Assembly (NCBI GenBank): GCA_935421135.1
Contig: OW285191.1
Span: 1,364,001 to 1,428,000, forward strand
Reading direction: 5' to 3'
DNA length: 64,000 nucleotides
Source of the DNA: Bugulina stolonifera
Taxonomy: Eukaryota; Bryozoa; Gymnolaemata; Cheilostomatida; Bugulidae
The notes under the pieces: model-generated
What the model saw: only the letters and a program-made list of their open reading frames with translations
The model's database searches: none
Told to the model about the DNA's origin: nothing
Part shown: positions 36,301 through 47,599 of the stretch, in pieces
Layout: the number at the start of each line of letters is the position of its first letter
How positions within the stretch are numbered: the first letter of the stretch is position 1
Made by a program: the position numbers and the translations under genes

Positions 36301-37111
36301 CGATGCTGTACAGACAACTTCGATTATGACAACGTACAGACTACAGCTTTCAAAAAAGTTTTCAAGCAGTTGCATAAGAATAAATATTTCATCCAAATTA
36401 TATTTATTTGATTCAAAAAATAACATAGCTACTAGAATTGAGTGAAACTACAGTAAGTCATCACTGGGTGACAATGATGGCTGCAGCCAAGTCTGTAATC
36501 CAAGGATGACATCGAATTATAAAGATTGAAAGATGCATAACATGAATTCACCCATTCGCGACACCAGCCATTATCGGAAGTGGGTGCGCTAAGAGGTCAG
36601 GCGTGGTTTGAATTTTATAACTGAATCGTACCGAACTGCTTAATTCGGTTTCGGTTTGCATTTTAAAGGTTGGCGGATTTTGAACCAAAAGAGAAAAAAC
36701 TGAATGACACAGAAACACCGTGCAGAACTAGTATACAATGCATAGTGTAGGCCTAAATAGAGAGTCACGTTGCGAATGACGGCGAGTAGCATGTCATGTT
36801 GAGTGATTCCAAGTAGGCAGACATACACGGTACGTCTGATGATTGGTAAATGTACACGGCACCATGAAACCATGTTGTAACAGTAATGAACTTTTATCCA
36901 TAAATATATTTTATAACCTGCTCAGTTATTAAACTTAGAGCACTATTTTAGAACTAACAAGTTTTATATTTGACATTATATATAGCGCTATATAAATATA
37001 TAATTACAGCACATTTTGGTAATACTCACCGTAATGAGGTCGAGCTGTGCATGCTGATACACATCGTAGGTTATTCACTGCAGCCCTAACAAGTGTTGTG
37101 GTTCTTATCAT
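24391..37111 (-). CDS. Mitochondrial small-subunit ribosomal protein uS5m
   Basis: Structural protein of the mitochondrial ribosome small subunit; uS5 lies near the mRNA entry path and helps decoding accuracy. Nine exons: 37111-37030, 35113-34988, 29670-29531, 29393-29300, 29168-28996, 28789-28669, 27674-27535, 25341-25191, 24536-24391; all phases agree, total 390 aa (human about 430). The start MIRTTTLVRAAV is a typical basic, acid-free mitochondrial presequence. The order then follows MRPS5: lysine-rich GKKKGRG segment, WPGLN-like YPGLNANV, ERGWSGGKLPG, the S5 RNA-binding core VVVGNGKGLVGLGVAK (about 170-190), and the C-terminal S5 domain from GYGLKCHRAIKTI (about 246-292), ending with ETHQTLADK. 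The exon 4 donor (GTATGT after GAG T) and exon 5 donor (GTTCGT) were chosen by phase. The introns are very large for so short a coding sequence and hold most of the local repeats. Confidence 0.95.
25371..26960. repeat. 32-bp minisatellite in MRPS5 intron 7
   Basis: Nearly 50 copies of a 32-bp unit containing TACACTAGTGTA (a palindrome with an ACTAGT core) and AGTACATACAATATCA, beginning with a few shorter 26-30-bp variants. Recurrent variants (GTGAATAGTAG for GTGTACAGTAG) are interspersed, showing local block duplication. It ends about 30 bp from the exon 8 acceptor. Confidence 0.93.
26965..27495 (+). mobile_element. Interspersed repeat, copy 2 of the 20592-20985 family
   Basis: Starts AAAGACGAAAC and ends AGTGCTTGTAAAT as in copy 1. 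An internal block (about 27010-27135) is repeated at 27245-27370, so this copy is a partial tandem. It ends about 40 bp from the MRPS5 exon 7 donor. Confidence 0.65.
27878..28640. repeat. 17/21-bp minisatellite in MRPS5 intron 6
   Basis: About 38 units of ATAGATAGACCATACTG with an optional extra ATAG, mixing 17- and 21-bp forms. In the gene sense it begins about 30 bp after the exon 6 donor. The 224-328-codon ORFs here are artefacts of the array. Confidence 0.93.
29169..29305 (-). repeat. Three-copy repeat making up MRPS5 intron 4
   Basis: The 131-bp intron consists of three copies of a unit of about 45 bp containing TAGTGGTGGATA and a GAGTATGTAT donor-like core. The real exon 4 end (GAGT then GTATGT) is the first. 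Intron and donor have evidently grown by tandem duplication. Confidence 0.75.
29675..34560. other. MRPS5 intron 2, large non-coding block
   Basis: AT-rich with no supported exon. It holds the MITE copy at 32805-32997, an AGT-rich imperfect trinucleotide stretch (about 31975-32345), and two copies of a 31-bp unit containing CTGACTGAGAGTCACTGCTA (33256-33312) with an inverted counterpart near 33450-33480. Confidence 0.5.
32805..32997 (-). mobile_element. TIR MITE, GACAGTTC family, copy D
   Basis: Inverse copy with ends AAAAGACAGTTCC and GGAACTGTCTTTTTT; the core shares GTGTAGATTACATTTA (complement) with copy A. Confidence 0.7.
34566..34705. repeat. 32-bp tandem repeat, about four to five copies
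   Basis: Units containing GCATATTATATCATATGGTG and TAAATATAC, in MRPS5 intron 2 near exon 2. Confidence 0.85.
35130..35250 (-). repeat. Tandem repeat upstream of MRPS5 exon 2
   Basis: About four imperfect copies of a unit with GTGACCTACTAT and GTAAGTGTGTAAGTAT; in the gene sense each gives ATAGTAGGTCACA, close in form to the real acceptor TATGTAG just downstream. Confidence 0.65.
35443..35754 (+). mobile_element. TIR-bounded element with an internal tRNA-like promoter, copy 1
   Basis: The ends are inverted copies (GTATCTAAATCAGTGTTCAA against its complement, one mismatch). Inside is a tRNA-like stretch with an A-box-like TAGCGTAGTGGTAGAGTGC (about 35577-35595) and a B-box-like GGTTTGGATTTC (about 35617-35628). 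A diverged inverse copy is at 45885-46200. It is either a SINE inside a MITE or a SINE family with inverted ends. Confidence 0.65.
35755..37029. other. Left part of MRPS5 intron 1
   Basis: A four-fold repeat of GGGACACAGGCTACA-type units lies at about 35905-36005. Otherwise no structure with support; ORFs are short and without domains. Confidence 0.5.
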
Positions 37112-37420
37112 ATTGCACGAGTTGTAAGACGGCTATGGATATTCTACATTGGAACACTTTGTAGTATAACAAGCTTCCCTGAAACAGTACAGAAATTGTC
37201 AGATATAAACCAGGAATCTCATTGAGGCTTGCCTCACAGTTGCATTGCCTTGATTACCAGCAAGGGAAATAGAAACCTGTTGCATACCAACTATTATTTA
37301 TCTAACATTGTTGGGATAGAACTAGTATTTCATCAGTTGACTGGTTGAAAAGCAGGAAGCCATATGAACCGAGTGTCACATACTCTATATAGCCTACTAG
37401 ACACATCGTATCCTCTATAC

Positions 37421-38370
37421 CAGGGCTGGCCAAAGTTTTGTTGGACTGGGCTACATATAAAATTCTCATACTTGAGGTGGGCCACTTTGTTGAGCATAAA
37501 ATTAGGTGGTTGACATTGTTAATATTTTTATGTTCATTCAACAAGGACAAGCGAAAAGAGCAAATACATGTAAGTCAGCATTAAAATATATCTTGACCTG
37601 CCAGTATTTAAAAAAGTGACAGACGAAACCTCTAACTTATTACAAAGTTACTTAAAAACTATTTCAAGTACATGTATATGCATGCTCTGAGAAGTGTAGG
37701 TGTACGTGTGGCTGTAGGTGTACGTTTGGCTGTAGGTGTAGGTATATGTGTACATGTAACTATAGGTGTACGTGTATCTGTAGCTGTAGGTGTGCATGTA
37801 TGTGACAGATGAGACTCTGATTTACTAGTCATTATGGCCTCATAGTTAGGCTCTAAGTGTGTACATGACACCCTTAGCAGCTTATGCAAGTGCTGTGGAT
37901 TGAGACTTGATCTGAATTTACTCTTTATGAAGTTTTTGTTCGAGAATGTAGATTAGCAATGGTAGGTTAGTGCAAACTCCATGAATAGATATCTTTCCAA
38001 ACTGGTCAACTGAGGATACTCTTCCGAAGTAGTGGCCTTTGTCCAAAACTCTTCGATGTTGACTATTTCGAATTCTGCTGCTTTGAGATTACCCAGTTGC
38101 ACTTGCGTTGCAGGCAACGCAGGCAAAATTCTTCGCACACATTTTAAACGTAACCCTTCCTCTCCCCAAGCTCTTTTTGCACATTTTCAATTACTATTTA
38201 TACTGCATGGTGCAGAGCTCTAAGATGCTTGAGGCACAATTAACGGGTTTCTGTTGCAAATTCATTTTGTTTGCTGAACCAAATATAAATACTGAAAATG
38301 CCAATTTTTACACAAAACTCAAGTGGGCCACCCAAAAAAGAGCAAATGGGCCACAGTTTGGCCAGCCCTG
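37421..38370 (-). mobile_element. hAT-family DNA transposon remnant
   Basis: Ends are CAGGGCTGGCCAAAGTTTTG and the complementary CAAACTGTGG-type end (TTTGGCCAGCCCTG). This is the classic hAT terminus. Perfect 8-bp target duplications CTCTATAC stand at 37413-37420 and 38371-38378. On the minus strand 38138-37953 encodes a piece resembling the C-terminal hAT dimerisation region (EEFWTKATTSEEYPQLTSLE, then a FALTYHC end). At 950 bp it is a deletion derivative. It inserted into the minisatellite that flanks it on both sides. Confidence 0.85.
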
Positions 38371-39272
38371 CTCTATACTAGTCTAGACATGTATCATCTA
38401 TACTACAGTCTATACACACATCCCCTATACTACAGTCTACACATATCCTCTATACTATAGTCTAGACTTGTATCCTCTATACTACAGTCTATACATGTAT
38501 CCTCTATACTACAGTCTATACACACATCCCCTATACTACAGTCTACACATATCCTCTATACTATAGTCTAGACTTGTATCCTCTATACTACAGTCTATAC
38601 ATGTATCCTTTATACTATAGTCTATAGGCCTACACGTATTCTCTACACTATAGCCTAGACTTTTATCCTCTATACTACAGTATATACACGAATCCTTTAT
38701 ACTACAGTCTATAGGCCTACACGTATTCTCTATACTATAGTTTATACACACATCCCCTATACTACAGTCTACACATATCCTCTATACTATAGTCTAGACA
38801 TGTATCATCTATACTACATTCTATACACACATCCCCTATACTACAGTCTACACATATCCTCTATACTATAGTCTAGACTTGTATCCTCTATACTACAGTC
38901 TATACATGTATCCTCTATACTATAGTCTATAGGCCTACACGTATCCTCTATACTATAGTCTAGACTTGTATCCTCTATACTACAGTCTATACATGTATCC
39001 TCTATACTATAGTCTATAGGCCTACACATATTCTCTATACTATAGTTTATACACACATCCCCTATACTACAGTCTACACATATCCTCTATACTATAGTCT
39101 AGACTTGTATCTTCTATACTACAGTCTATACATGTATCCTCTATACTATAGTCTATAGGCCTACACATATTCTCTATACTATAGTCTAGACTTGTATCCT
39201 CTAAATACTATAGTCTAGACTTTTATCCTCTATACTACAGTCTATACATGCATCCTCTATACTATAGTCGAT
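38371..39272. repeat. Composite minisatellite of about 20-bp units
   Basis: Tandem CTATACTACAGTCTATAC / CTATACTATAGTCTAGAC units with ACATGTATC, ACTTGTATC or GGCCTACACGTATT linkers, forming higher-order blocks of about 60-100 bp that themselves repeat. A stub of the same array (37375-37420) lies left of the hAT element, about 260 bp upstream of the MRPS5 start. Confidence 0.88.
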
Positions 39273-41707
39273 AGTAACAACCAAACGGTATAAATAGAGC
39301 GTTTAAAGCCAACCTCCGTTTAATTTTTTGGTTACATCCGTCTATTATCTTTGCCTACACCAAATTATCAAAGAAAATTTTAGTTGTCAGCTATGGTCTT
39401 CGGATAATTCAACAAAAAGTGAATGCGCCTTTTTAGATTGTCAACTCCGTAACACTATTTTGCCGGAAATGTAGATTTTGTACAACATTGATTTTTATCC
39501 ATGATACTTCTCAACAGAGGGCCTACATCATGGTAATTTTGTTTACTTTTCACGTCCAGTCAAATTGAAAAAAATTGGTGTATAGTCATTGGTTTTCCAC
39601 TCAGTTACATGTACACTCCGTAACACAGTCTTAAATGGTTTTGCTTAATTTACTAGTTTATAGACAGGTAGTGAATATAATTTGTGTTTTTTTGGTTTGC
39701 CAGACATACAAACTTGCGACATGCACAGTAAAATCTTCGAATTTTTAAAGATTAGTGTGTAAACTGTATTGTATTATAGGTATGTTACGGAGTTGACATT
39801 CTGGACATTTTGTCAATTGTTTATATACAATGTTAACTCCGTTAACAGTAATTAGTGATAATAGGTAAATAATAATAATTAAGCTCTGCTGTTGCTTTCT
39901 TGGTGTTGTAGACCTCATGTTCTTTACATATGCAAATTTTTAACAAAATCAGCGAGAAAAATTTAAATTGGATTTTAAACCCCAATTTAACTTATAATTT
40001 GAGAATCACTCATACAATGTATATGCCTAGTTACAAATAAAATAGATACCAAGGAAAATTGGAAATAATGTACAATTTTGTATGCCAGATGTAGCAACAA
40101 CAGAACTAAGATATCTCAAGCAGTAGTGAAGTAATAAACGTCGTAGTTGAAGATATACAGCTGTACATGACGCTTGAAAATTAATTAGGCCTGGGGTATG
40201 TTATGCAACACATAAACTTACATCTAGAATGACATCACGCTAAACTGCCTGGGGGAGGGCGTAAGGAGTGTGCCTTAATTTTTGGACATGGTTTAACAGT
40301 AGGCCTATGGTTTTCCAGTTTACCATCCCATTTGGGTTCGAACTGGGTACAATTAGCCATCCTCTAGTATGTCATCAGCTTGGCATTGCCAGCCTGTTCA
40401 GTCCTCTGCTGCTAATTATTCCCCTTGAGATCCTGTATCATGTAGAGGAGAAACCGGCTGTAAAAACAGTTGCCAGTTGTTGTAATGGATTGGTTCATTT
40501 CTAGACTGTCACCTGGTCTGGACTGTCCTCTCAAGTTGGATCATTTTCTTAACATTACATAGGATGAGAATGGATTTCTTCTTTTGAAAGAATCTTCAGC
40601 AAAGGGTTAAAAATGTTCAACCAGAAAGTTTAGTGTTCAGATCCTCAATTATGACCCACAGATACAGAGGGAGCAAGCTGTAGCTGTTGTAGAAACAGTT
40701 GCCAGTTGTTGCAATGAATTGGACTCATTTCTGGACTGTCACTGTGGTTTGGTCAAAACTGTTATATCCGGTTGGGTCATTATCTCATGATAGAATGCAC
40801 AGATAGCACAGTGAGTATGGGCTTCTTCTTTTGACAGAATCAGACTATCACTATTATACTAAATTATTAATATTATTTAATATAAACATAAAAAATAAAA
40901 TAAAAATATTCACTTCAGCAAAGGGCTAGTAAATTAAATGTAAAACATATATAACTATTATTAATATTCAATATCAATATAAATATAATATAATTAAATA
41001 TATAGGCTATGAATATTCAATATCCAATTGTTATTCATTAATGTAGAATAAAAATAGTTGTTGCTGTAGTGTAATAAAATTTTAATTTTTAAAAAATGTT
41101 CAATCAGAAGGCTTAGTGTTCAGATTATCAATCTTGACACATGAGACAGCCATCTCAAGTCAATCTGCTAATAAGTATGCATAAAAATTGAAATAAAAAA
41201 TGATTCTAATAAATCATCAGGTATAATAATAATATATATAACCAAGGAGTAAGAAGACTTATCGATATAACAAACGCGTTTTGGGTAAGCGCCATTTAAA
41301 TATAACCGGAAACATAACCTTAGTTACGTCAAACAGCGTGGGCACCGCCGCTTGAACTCTTATATAATATATTGCGTTCATATCAGTTCAATTGAAAATC
41401 CTGCAAGTATCGAAGATCTAAGGCTCAGGATGCAGACCAACCCAAGATCAACGTTCCCAGAGCCCAATAAACGGCCCTGAAAGTTCCTAAATAATATCAG
41501 ATAAGGTAGTGAATAGTGGAGCCAGAATGGTCTTTGGTTAAACCACAGTTGTGAAAAACGGTGCATAACACTGTGAGTGGGAAAACTCTAATGGTACACT
41601 CAACTTCACAGTAAGTAATTGATTTGAAGACACAAGATTCATCGTAATTGCAATAGATAAGAATAGAATGAAATTACTGCATGTGCGTTTTGTTTATCGT
41701 TATATTT
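39273..41707. other. Non-coding, repeat debris
   Basis: The motif AACTCCGTAACA recurs at about 39443, 39616 and, inverted, at 39783, with a weak copy at 39835. A diverged direct duplication of about 230 bp links 40445-40650 to 40675-40900; shared blocks include AACAGTTGCCAGTTGTTG and TTCTTCTTTTGA, and the two read as similar peptides (KTVASCCNGL / ETVASCCNEL). No intact ORF was found. Confidence 0.5.
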
Positions 41708-41713
41708 ATATTA

Positions 41714-42465
41714 AAGGTGGACTGTACTGAAATTTTGAGGTTATAAACTGAATGCACCATTAGAAAGCCTAGTAGCAGCTGAATCAGTTAGCACAATACC
41801 AGCTGGGCTCTATGATGTCATCATGGTACCAAGCTCTGCTAAAACTAGTGAAATACATCGTTGCAGGGAGTGAATGCCAGACCAGGCATTGTGTTATTAT
41901 AAACAGAAAATTTTAATTGAGATTTTATCCTTGTTGTACTAGGCATATCACAAAACGAAAAAATGGGTATGTAGAGCAAATGCTAGTTAATATTCCTAGA
42001 CAATAAAAAGTACAATTTGTTGCAAAAAATTATCAAATGACTTTGAGTTTGCAATTTGATTGGTCAATAGGCTACTTGTTTATCTCATGAATAACATGCC
42101 TACTTATGAGACTGGTGTGTTGAACATGTAGAACGCAGTACTATAATTGCTAGCGTCTGTTTTATTGAATGAACACTGTATTTCTTATAAAGCAGTTGTG
42201 ACAACTCAATATTGCTTCTATATAGTGTGTCAGAGTTGAGATAATCAAAGAAGAAGTTTTGAAAATTGACATATAACTAGGTGGAGATAACTCCTAATGC
42301 TGACATCACTATGGTTATTTTATAAATTTTGGGGTTACATTTTTGCAGTTTAGCATCTATTAGCTACTACTAAAACAGTTTAGATATGTTTGTATAGGTA
42401 TCAAGTAATACTAACATAGTTAATTTGGTGACAAACATTTGGAAATTTTCAGTACAGTCCACCTT
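41714..42465. mobile_element. TIR MITE, about 750 bp, TA target
   Basis: Inverted ends AAGGTGGACTGTACTGAAAT, each flanked by TA (or TTA/TAA). The interior is AT-rich with no transposase. Likely a Tc1/mariner-type or Harbinger-type non-autonomous element. Confidence 0.75.
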
Positions 42466-43959
42466 TAATATTATTAGAATTATTATTATATTTACATATT
42501 TACATTTATTGTCATTCTCATTGTGAGGATAATCATCGTTCCGATACTCTGCTTCTACTGATACTTATACTATACTGTTGTGGATGTGTCCCAGACGGCC
42601 CAAGGTCTGTACACAAGCCACCGACGACTTGTAGGTACAGATGCAGAGAACGGCTACCTAGCCAAAACAACCTCTTTCTAGCGTATGTTCAACATGTAAT
42701 GTTCAAGTATCAATTGATCAACGCGTCAATATAACTCATAGAATATATAAGTGTATGTATGATGTATTGAGTGATCTTGAAGGCACGAATGCATACAAGA
42801 GATTGCAAAGTACATGTACAACAAGAAACAGGCTCCTTATATAGCTGAAGGAGACAAAGGAACTTACTAGACAAAGAAAACCACTAGTTCCAGCTGTAGG
42901 CCGTTTACAATAGTAAGCCGTTTACAATAGTAAGCCGTTCACAATAGTGGGTCGTTTACATAAGGTGGTTCAAATAGCAATAAGGCCGGTCATGACAGAA
43001 ACAGCTAGTAATCAAACACTATAATTAGCTACAGAAATGGTTACATAATCATATACTAAGAATTATGTAATAAGCTAAGCACTTGTAAGATACTATTCAG
43101 AGTATAACAAAGACGGAATAAAGTGGTAGAGCAATATATAATAACATAAAAGGCTTAAGGGTTGTCGGCTAGCAAACGGACTGGGGTCGTCCATTACAAT
43201 ACTTACTATTTTGTCTACTATACCACTATCCCTACAAAGAATATAAAGAAGAGGAGCATCCGAGCATCCATTCCACTAAGAATTATTATTGTAGAATGGA
43301 GGCTCCTCATCTAGTAAATGACGACCACCCCTACCCCCGTCCGTTTGTCTGTCTGCCGAGTCTCAAGACCTTCAATTGGAGGAAAGTTGAGACCTTCAGT
43401 TGGTCAGTATGTTATATTATTCCACTACTAGTTCCCTTGTTCTCAGTTCCCGAGATGTTCGAATCCGAAAACTCAACTGTGCAGATAGATGTTAGTTTTA
43501 GAATACAAAGAGTTAAAGGAACCGAAACGAGTTGTAACATTTAGATCATTAGATCATCTAACCTTTATAGGTTATTGACCTCCGTGTCATCTAATAGATG
43601 ACATGGAGTTCAAAAACTTATAAAGGTTGGGATGCAGTAAAACTGTTTTATACTGATAACGTCTTTTGCTATACCTAAAGCAATTACAGTAATGTCCTAT
43701 GTACAGAGAATTATGTAGTAGAAGACGGCTCGTACTAAGAGCCTCTTAGTACGGGTCGTCCATTTCTTAACGGGTTTGTGTTATTCGTCCGGAGCTCACC
43801 GGAAGTAACTCATCGTCTTTTTTACATATAAAAGAGACCAGAATATTGTTATGCAGTACACTCAATCTTGCGCTTCCAAGCAGCAAGGATCATTCAATAC
43901 ACTAATACTTATACTTACACTTTTGGTGTTGTGCTGAACACTACTTAAGGGCATAACTA
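42466..43959. other. Repeat-like region with LTR-like block
   Basis: GTAAGCCGTTTACAATA occurs three times at 42895-42955. An imperfect hairpin of about 35-bp arms spans 43558-43630. The block 43740-43930 with CATATAAAAGAGACC matches 10235-10400 and looks like the promoter part of an LTR. The 82-codon ORF at 43296-43544 has no recognisable domain. Confidence 0.4.
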
Positions 43960-45172
43960 CACACTTGGAGGTCGTTGAGGCAAATGGAGACTGCTAAGGC
44001 TAGGTAGCCATATACTGCATTGCTCATTAGTTGCCGGTGTCTTGTCTACAAACCTTGGTAGTTTGGGATACACACAGAACATTTTTAATATTGTAATGTC
44101 TTGCTGTGTCGGGTTACGTACGAGTGCCGATGTAGCATGGGTACGGGAAGTGCTTGGTAGTTGGTAGAGGACGACCAAGGTAACTTCCACACATTACATA
44201 AAGAGTGAACAGTTAGTTAAGCTCTTGTGATTATTAGTAAAGACGTAGGCCGAGGCTGAGACTCATAGAAGAGTCCAGGGTCGACGTAGGTTTGTAGGTT
44301 TATACTCCAAAGGAGTGTAGAAAGAAGTAATGTTGATCTAAGGGCTTAGACCCATCGCTGGATTCATGAAGAATCCGGGATCGGTTAAAGTTCGATGATG
44401 TAGAACTCACAAGGAGTGTAGAAAGAGTGCTTAAACGAGTGTGAGGACGAGCTCGGCCGCTTAGGTCTAAGAAGACCTGTGGGTGGAGCTGCCAGCCTGC
44501 AAGAGTAAGACTCTGTAGGTTGAGTTGGGAGATGTTGCTTTATTAGAGCGCAATCAACAACTGATTTGATACAACAAATCTGCTGGCTTTCATACATAGG
44601 GTACTTCCGGAAAAAGGTACGATGAGGTATCGGGCTGGTACGATAAGGTATCGGGCTGGTACGATAAGGTATCGGGCTGGTACGATAAGGTATCGGGCTG
44701 GTACGATAAGGTATCGGGCTGGTACGATAAGGTATCGGGGCTGAACTTGCGTAACAACATGGCGAAGTTCCGCCCGATGTCGGCCACCAAAAGGGTCGGC
44801 CTTGCACAAAAAGTGCTTACAATATACCAGTATGGATTATATATAAGTATGACCATGTTCTGACACATTGGCCCCAAAAGTATACAGGTAAAAGACTTAG
44901 AGAAAGCAATCAGGATAATAGGTAATTACACACATAGTATAATTGAACCATGTAAGAAATGCGACAGCCTGATTGGCTAAAAATAACAATATAAGGCACA
45001 TCATGTATACAGTAATTGATTATAATAGTAAGATAACAATGTAATGTCCATGCATGTATAAGATATATATATGAGAGTGTGTCATGCATGTATAGGATAT
45101 TGTCAGTGTGTAGTTAGCCAAGGGAGACTACTACTACGGAGGCTGATTCACTACAATACTCTTTGTATTTTA
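43960..45172 (-). mobile_element. LTR-like dispersed repeat, copy 3 (longest)
   Basis: Covers the parts shared with 5600-6245 and with 7045-7632 and so links them into one family. On the minus strand it starts TGTAGTGAATCAGCC (45170), has AATAAAGCAACATCTC (44544) and continues 500 bp beyond. Inside are six tandem copies of a 20-bp unit (GTATCGGGCTGGTACGATAA, 44631-44740) absent from the other copies. No retroelement protein is encoded. Confidence 0.5.
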
Positions 45173-45289
45173 CTAGTTTCGTTTGTATAGACTATAGAAT
45201 AATTTAACTCTATTATTTTTTGTTCTTTTTTATATCTAAACAGTTCGACTTTTTTGGGATACTATCATCATTATGCAATTCAACCATCC

Positions 45290-45860
45290 CATTGGGCAAA
45301 CCTATGAAGCTTGAGCATGTGGGGTATTCCATGGGGACTAATCAAATGAAAATTTACATGCTGACCGGACTCAGATTCAAGTGAGAGTCCTTTATAAATT
45401 TACAGATAGAAAGAGCACCCTTGAATTAGTGTGAAACCAGCAATTTTCTGTTTATATGAGCCATGTGGTTCCAGCAGCGGCTTATTGAAAAGTGGGAAAA
45501 TGTGGTGGGGACAGTTCCAATTGGAATTTTTTGACATTCCTGAAAACTCTAGCTAGTACACTGTGGTCACTACATTATGCCCAGAGCTGTAACTTTTGTT
45601 ATATAACATAGATACTTTCCCTTGCGTGCTTCAGTCTTTACTCATTCAAGCCTGTATGATCAACATAGTAAGGGTCAGAGGTCACCGAAAACACCTCCCC
45701 GAGCTCGTTTGACTCAAATTCACTGAAAATTGACAATTTAAACACTGTTTGATCTGAGGAAAAGACAGCTGATATACCCTACTAACTGATTATTGCATAT
45801 GCTCTATACAAGAATAAATGAATTTTTGAGAATAACCTATATAGCAACAGCTTGTGCTTA
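45290..45860 (-). mobile_element. Partial copy of the 4199-5363 TIR element
   Basis: Starts with the same ATTCCATGGGGACT end and aligns in inverse orientation to 4858-5363, including GAAAAGTGGGAAATGTGGTGG-like and GGTCAGAGGTCACCGAAA-like blocks. Confidence 0.65.
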
Positions 45861-45884
45861 CTAGCTACCACACACACAGCTAGT

Positions 45885-46200
45885 CAGTGTTCGAAGTGGA
45901 AGAAATGAGGTGGGTACACTGTACATGCAATCTTAGGGCATTCACTATAGTTGAATATATAATTACACATACAGTAATCCTATCATACAGATAAGTATCA
46001 TATAGCTATCCATTTAATCTGATGGTAGCTAGCAAATTAGTGAATTACTAAAATGAGAAAATCATGCTGTGGTGAGAGTCAAATCCATGTCCCTGCAAAT
46101 GATATTGAGCACTCTACCATTACACTATCAGACCAACAGCGACTTTATGGGAAAACGAGCCATTTACCCACTAAAGTTTTTGGAGGGTTTACACCAGTCT
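45885..46200 (-). mobile_element. tRNA-promoter element, copy 2
   Basis: Inverse, diverged copy of 35443-35754; the minus strand carries TCTGATAGTGTAATGGTAGA and GGATTTGACTC in the positions of the A and B boxes. The right terminal repeat is lost or very diverged. Confidence 0.55.
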
Positions 46201-46261
46201 ACTCCTGTATAACCACACTACAGACACTGTAGCTAGTACTTGATAGATACAGACACAGTTA

Positions 46262-46799
46262 TGCTAGGGCCACACTGACGCGATTTTTTGTGCGAATAGC
46301 GAATTTTGGCCAAAGGCGAATTCGCAAATCGCAAATTTTGTGCGAATTCGCGATAAATTAGCGATTTCGCACTCGCTGATATCAATCAGCTAATTCGCAA
46401 CTCGCTAATTTGTGATTGGCCAATTTTTACTTGTCACGTTACTGTCACGTGTTCAGAGCCACGGATTTTCAATCAATCATGAGTTTAAATTATTATATTA
46501 AAATATTTATTTTAACTGATGAATAAAATGACTACTTCCGTTTGCAAGAATTGTGTAAAACGAATGAAAGTAAGAATAAAATAATTATTATATTTTTATT
46601 TTACATTTTTCGGAGTTCTAGTTCTGCAGTGAATGAGAAACGTGACCGGGGATAATAATTTTTGATCCCTCATTGGGTGAAATCAATGCGAATTCGCTGA
46701 TAGCTTTTGCAGTGTGGCACGCTCGATTATAATTTGCGAATTCGCCTTTGGCCAAAATTCGCTATTCGCACAAAAATTCGCGTCAGTGTGGCCCTAGCA
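46262..46799. mobile_element. MITE with 67-bp inverted ends
   Basis: Ends TGCTAGGGCCACACTGACGC run as almost perfect inverted copies for about 67 bp and are rich in GCGAATTCGC-type sub-palindromes. Flanks read TTA on both sides (Harbinger-like target) if the element starts at TGCTA, or TA if it starts at GGGCC. No ORF. Confidence 0.85.
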
Positions 46800-47068
46800 T
46801 TAGAGTGACCACACACAGCTAGTGCTGACTAGATGTAGACACAGTTAGAGCTACCACACACAGCTAGTGCTGACTAGATACAGACACAGTTAGAGCTACC
46901 ACACACAGCTAGTGCTGACTAGATATAGACACAGTTAGAGTGACCACACACACACGCATGCATGCAGGCACGCACACACCCATCCTGCCTCCCCAAACTC
47001 AGTGAATACTGTCCAATCAAACCCATCACAGAGTCCATTGAGGCCCAATTACCTCAGAGAACAAGTGA

Positions 47069-47302
47069 GTGTCTAAATTAGTTATACGGAATCTTGGCAT
47101 CTCTATATGTAGAACCTACACCGACCCTGTGATAATCAACACGGAGATTAAGACAACAGCAAGACGAGTGGAGATAGAACTCTTGGAGTCTAAAGCTATG
47201 CAAGTGAAAACCGAATGCAACCTTAATGCTGTTCTTCATAACCTAGATGAAAGTGGTAGCACCAGTGATGATCTACTTGCTGTTTGCCATGCTCTACTTT
47301 AG
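47069..47302 (+). CDS. Hypothetical ORF, 77 codons
   Basis: An open frame with a coding-like, charged, low-repeat composition (for example KTTARRVEIELLESKAMQVK and NLDESGSTSDDLLA). It is followed 43 bp later by another such ORF. I recognise no domain. It might be an exon of an unseen gene or a decayed transposon gene; splice sites were not resolved. Confidence 0.3.
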   Translation: MSKLVIRNLGISICRTYTDPVIINTEIKTTARRVEIELLESKAMQVKTECNLNAVLHNLDESGSTSDDLLAVCHALL

Positions 47303-47345
47303 CTCCTAGTAAGGTTACCAAAATACAAGAATAGGTACTAGAAAC

Positions 47346-47597
47346 ATGGAAAATCAAAATGCTAAAGAGAAAAGAAGACTCGTGTGTTTTACTGTCCATT
47401 CTGAGATTGAGAAACTGGAGTTTATAAGGCACTACAACAGGTGGGACGAAAGGGAGGACACATTTGTAAATAAATACCTAAGGAAATACTTTGATGCCCA
47501 ACTATGGGTAGCACACAGCCGACATACCACATATATACTGGGTAATGACCAGATAAAGCCAAACAGACAACTAACAGACCGCTTAGCAGAGTGGTAG
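47346..47597 (+). CDS. Hypothetical ORF, 83 codons
   Basis: Begins MENQNAKEKRRLVCFTVHSE and continues with an aromatic, charged sequence (IRHYNRWDEREDTF, NKYLRKYFDAQLWVAHS) quite unlike the low-complexity ORFs around it. No family recognised. Together with 47069-47302 it spans 530 bp on the same strand in different frames, as would an eroded single gene or two exons. Confidence 0.35.
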   Translation: MENQNAKEKRRLVCFTVHSEIEKLEFIRHYNRWDEREDTFVNKYLRKYFDAQLWVAHSRHTTYILGNDQIKPNRQLTDRLAEW

Positions 47598-47599
47598 GG

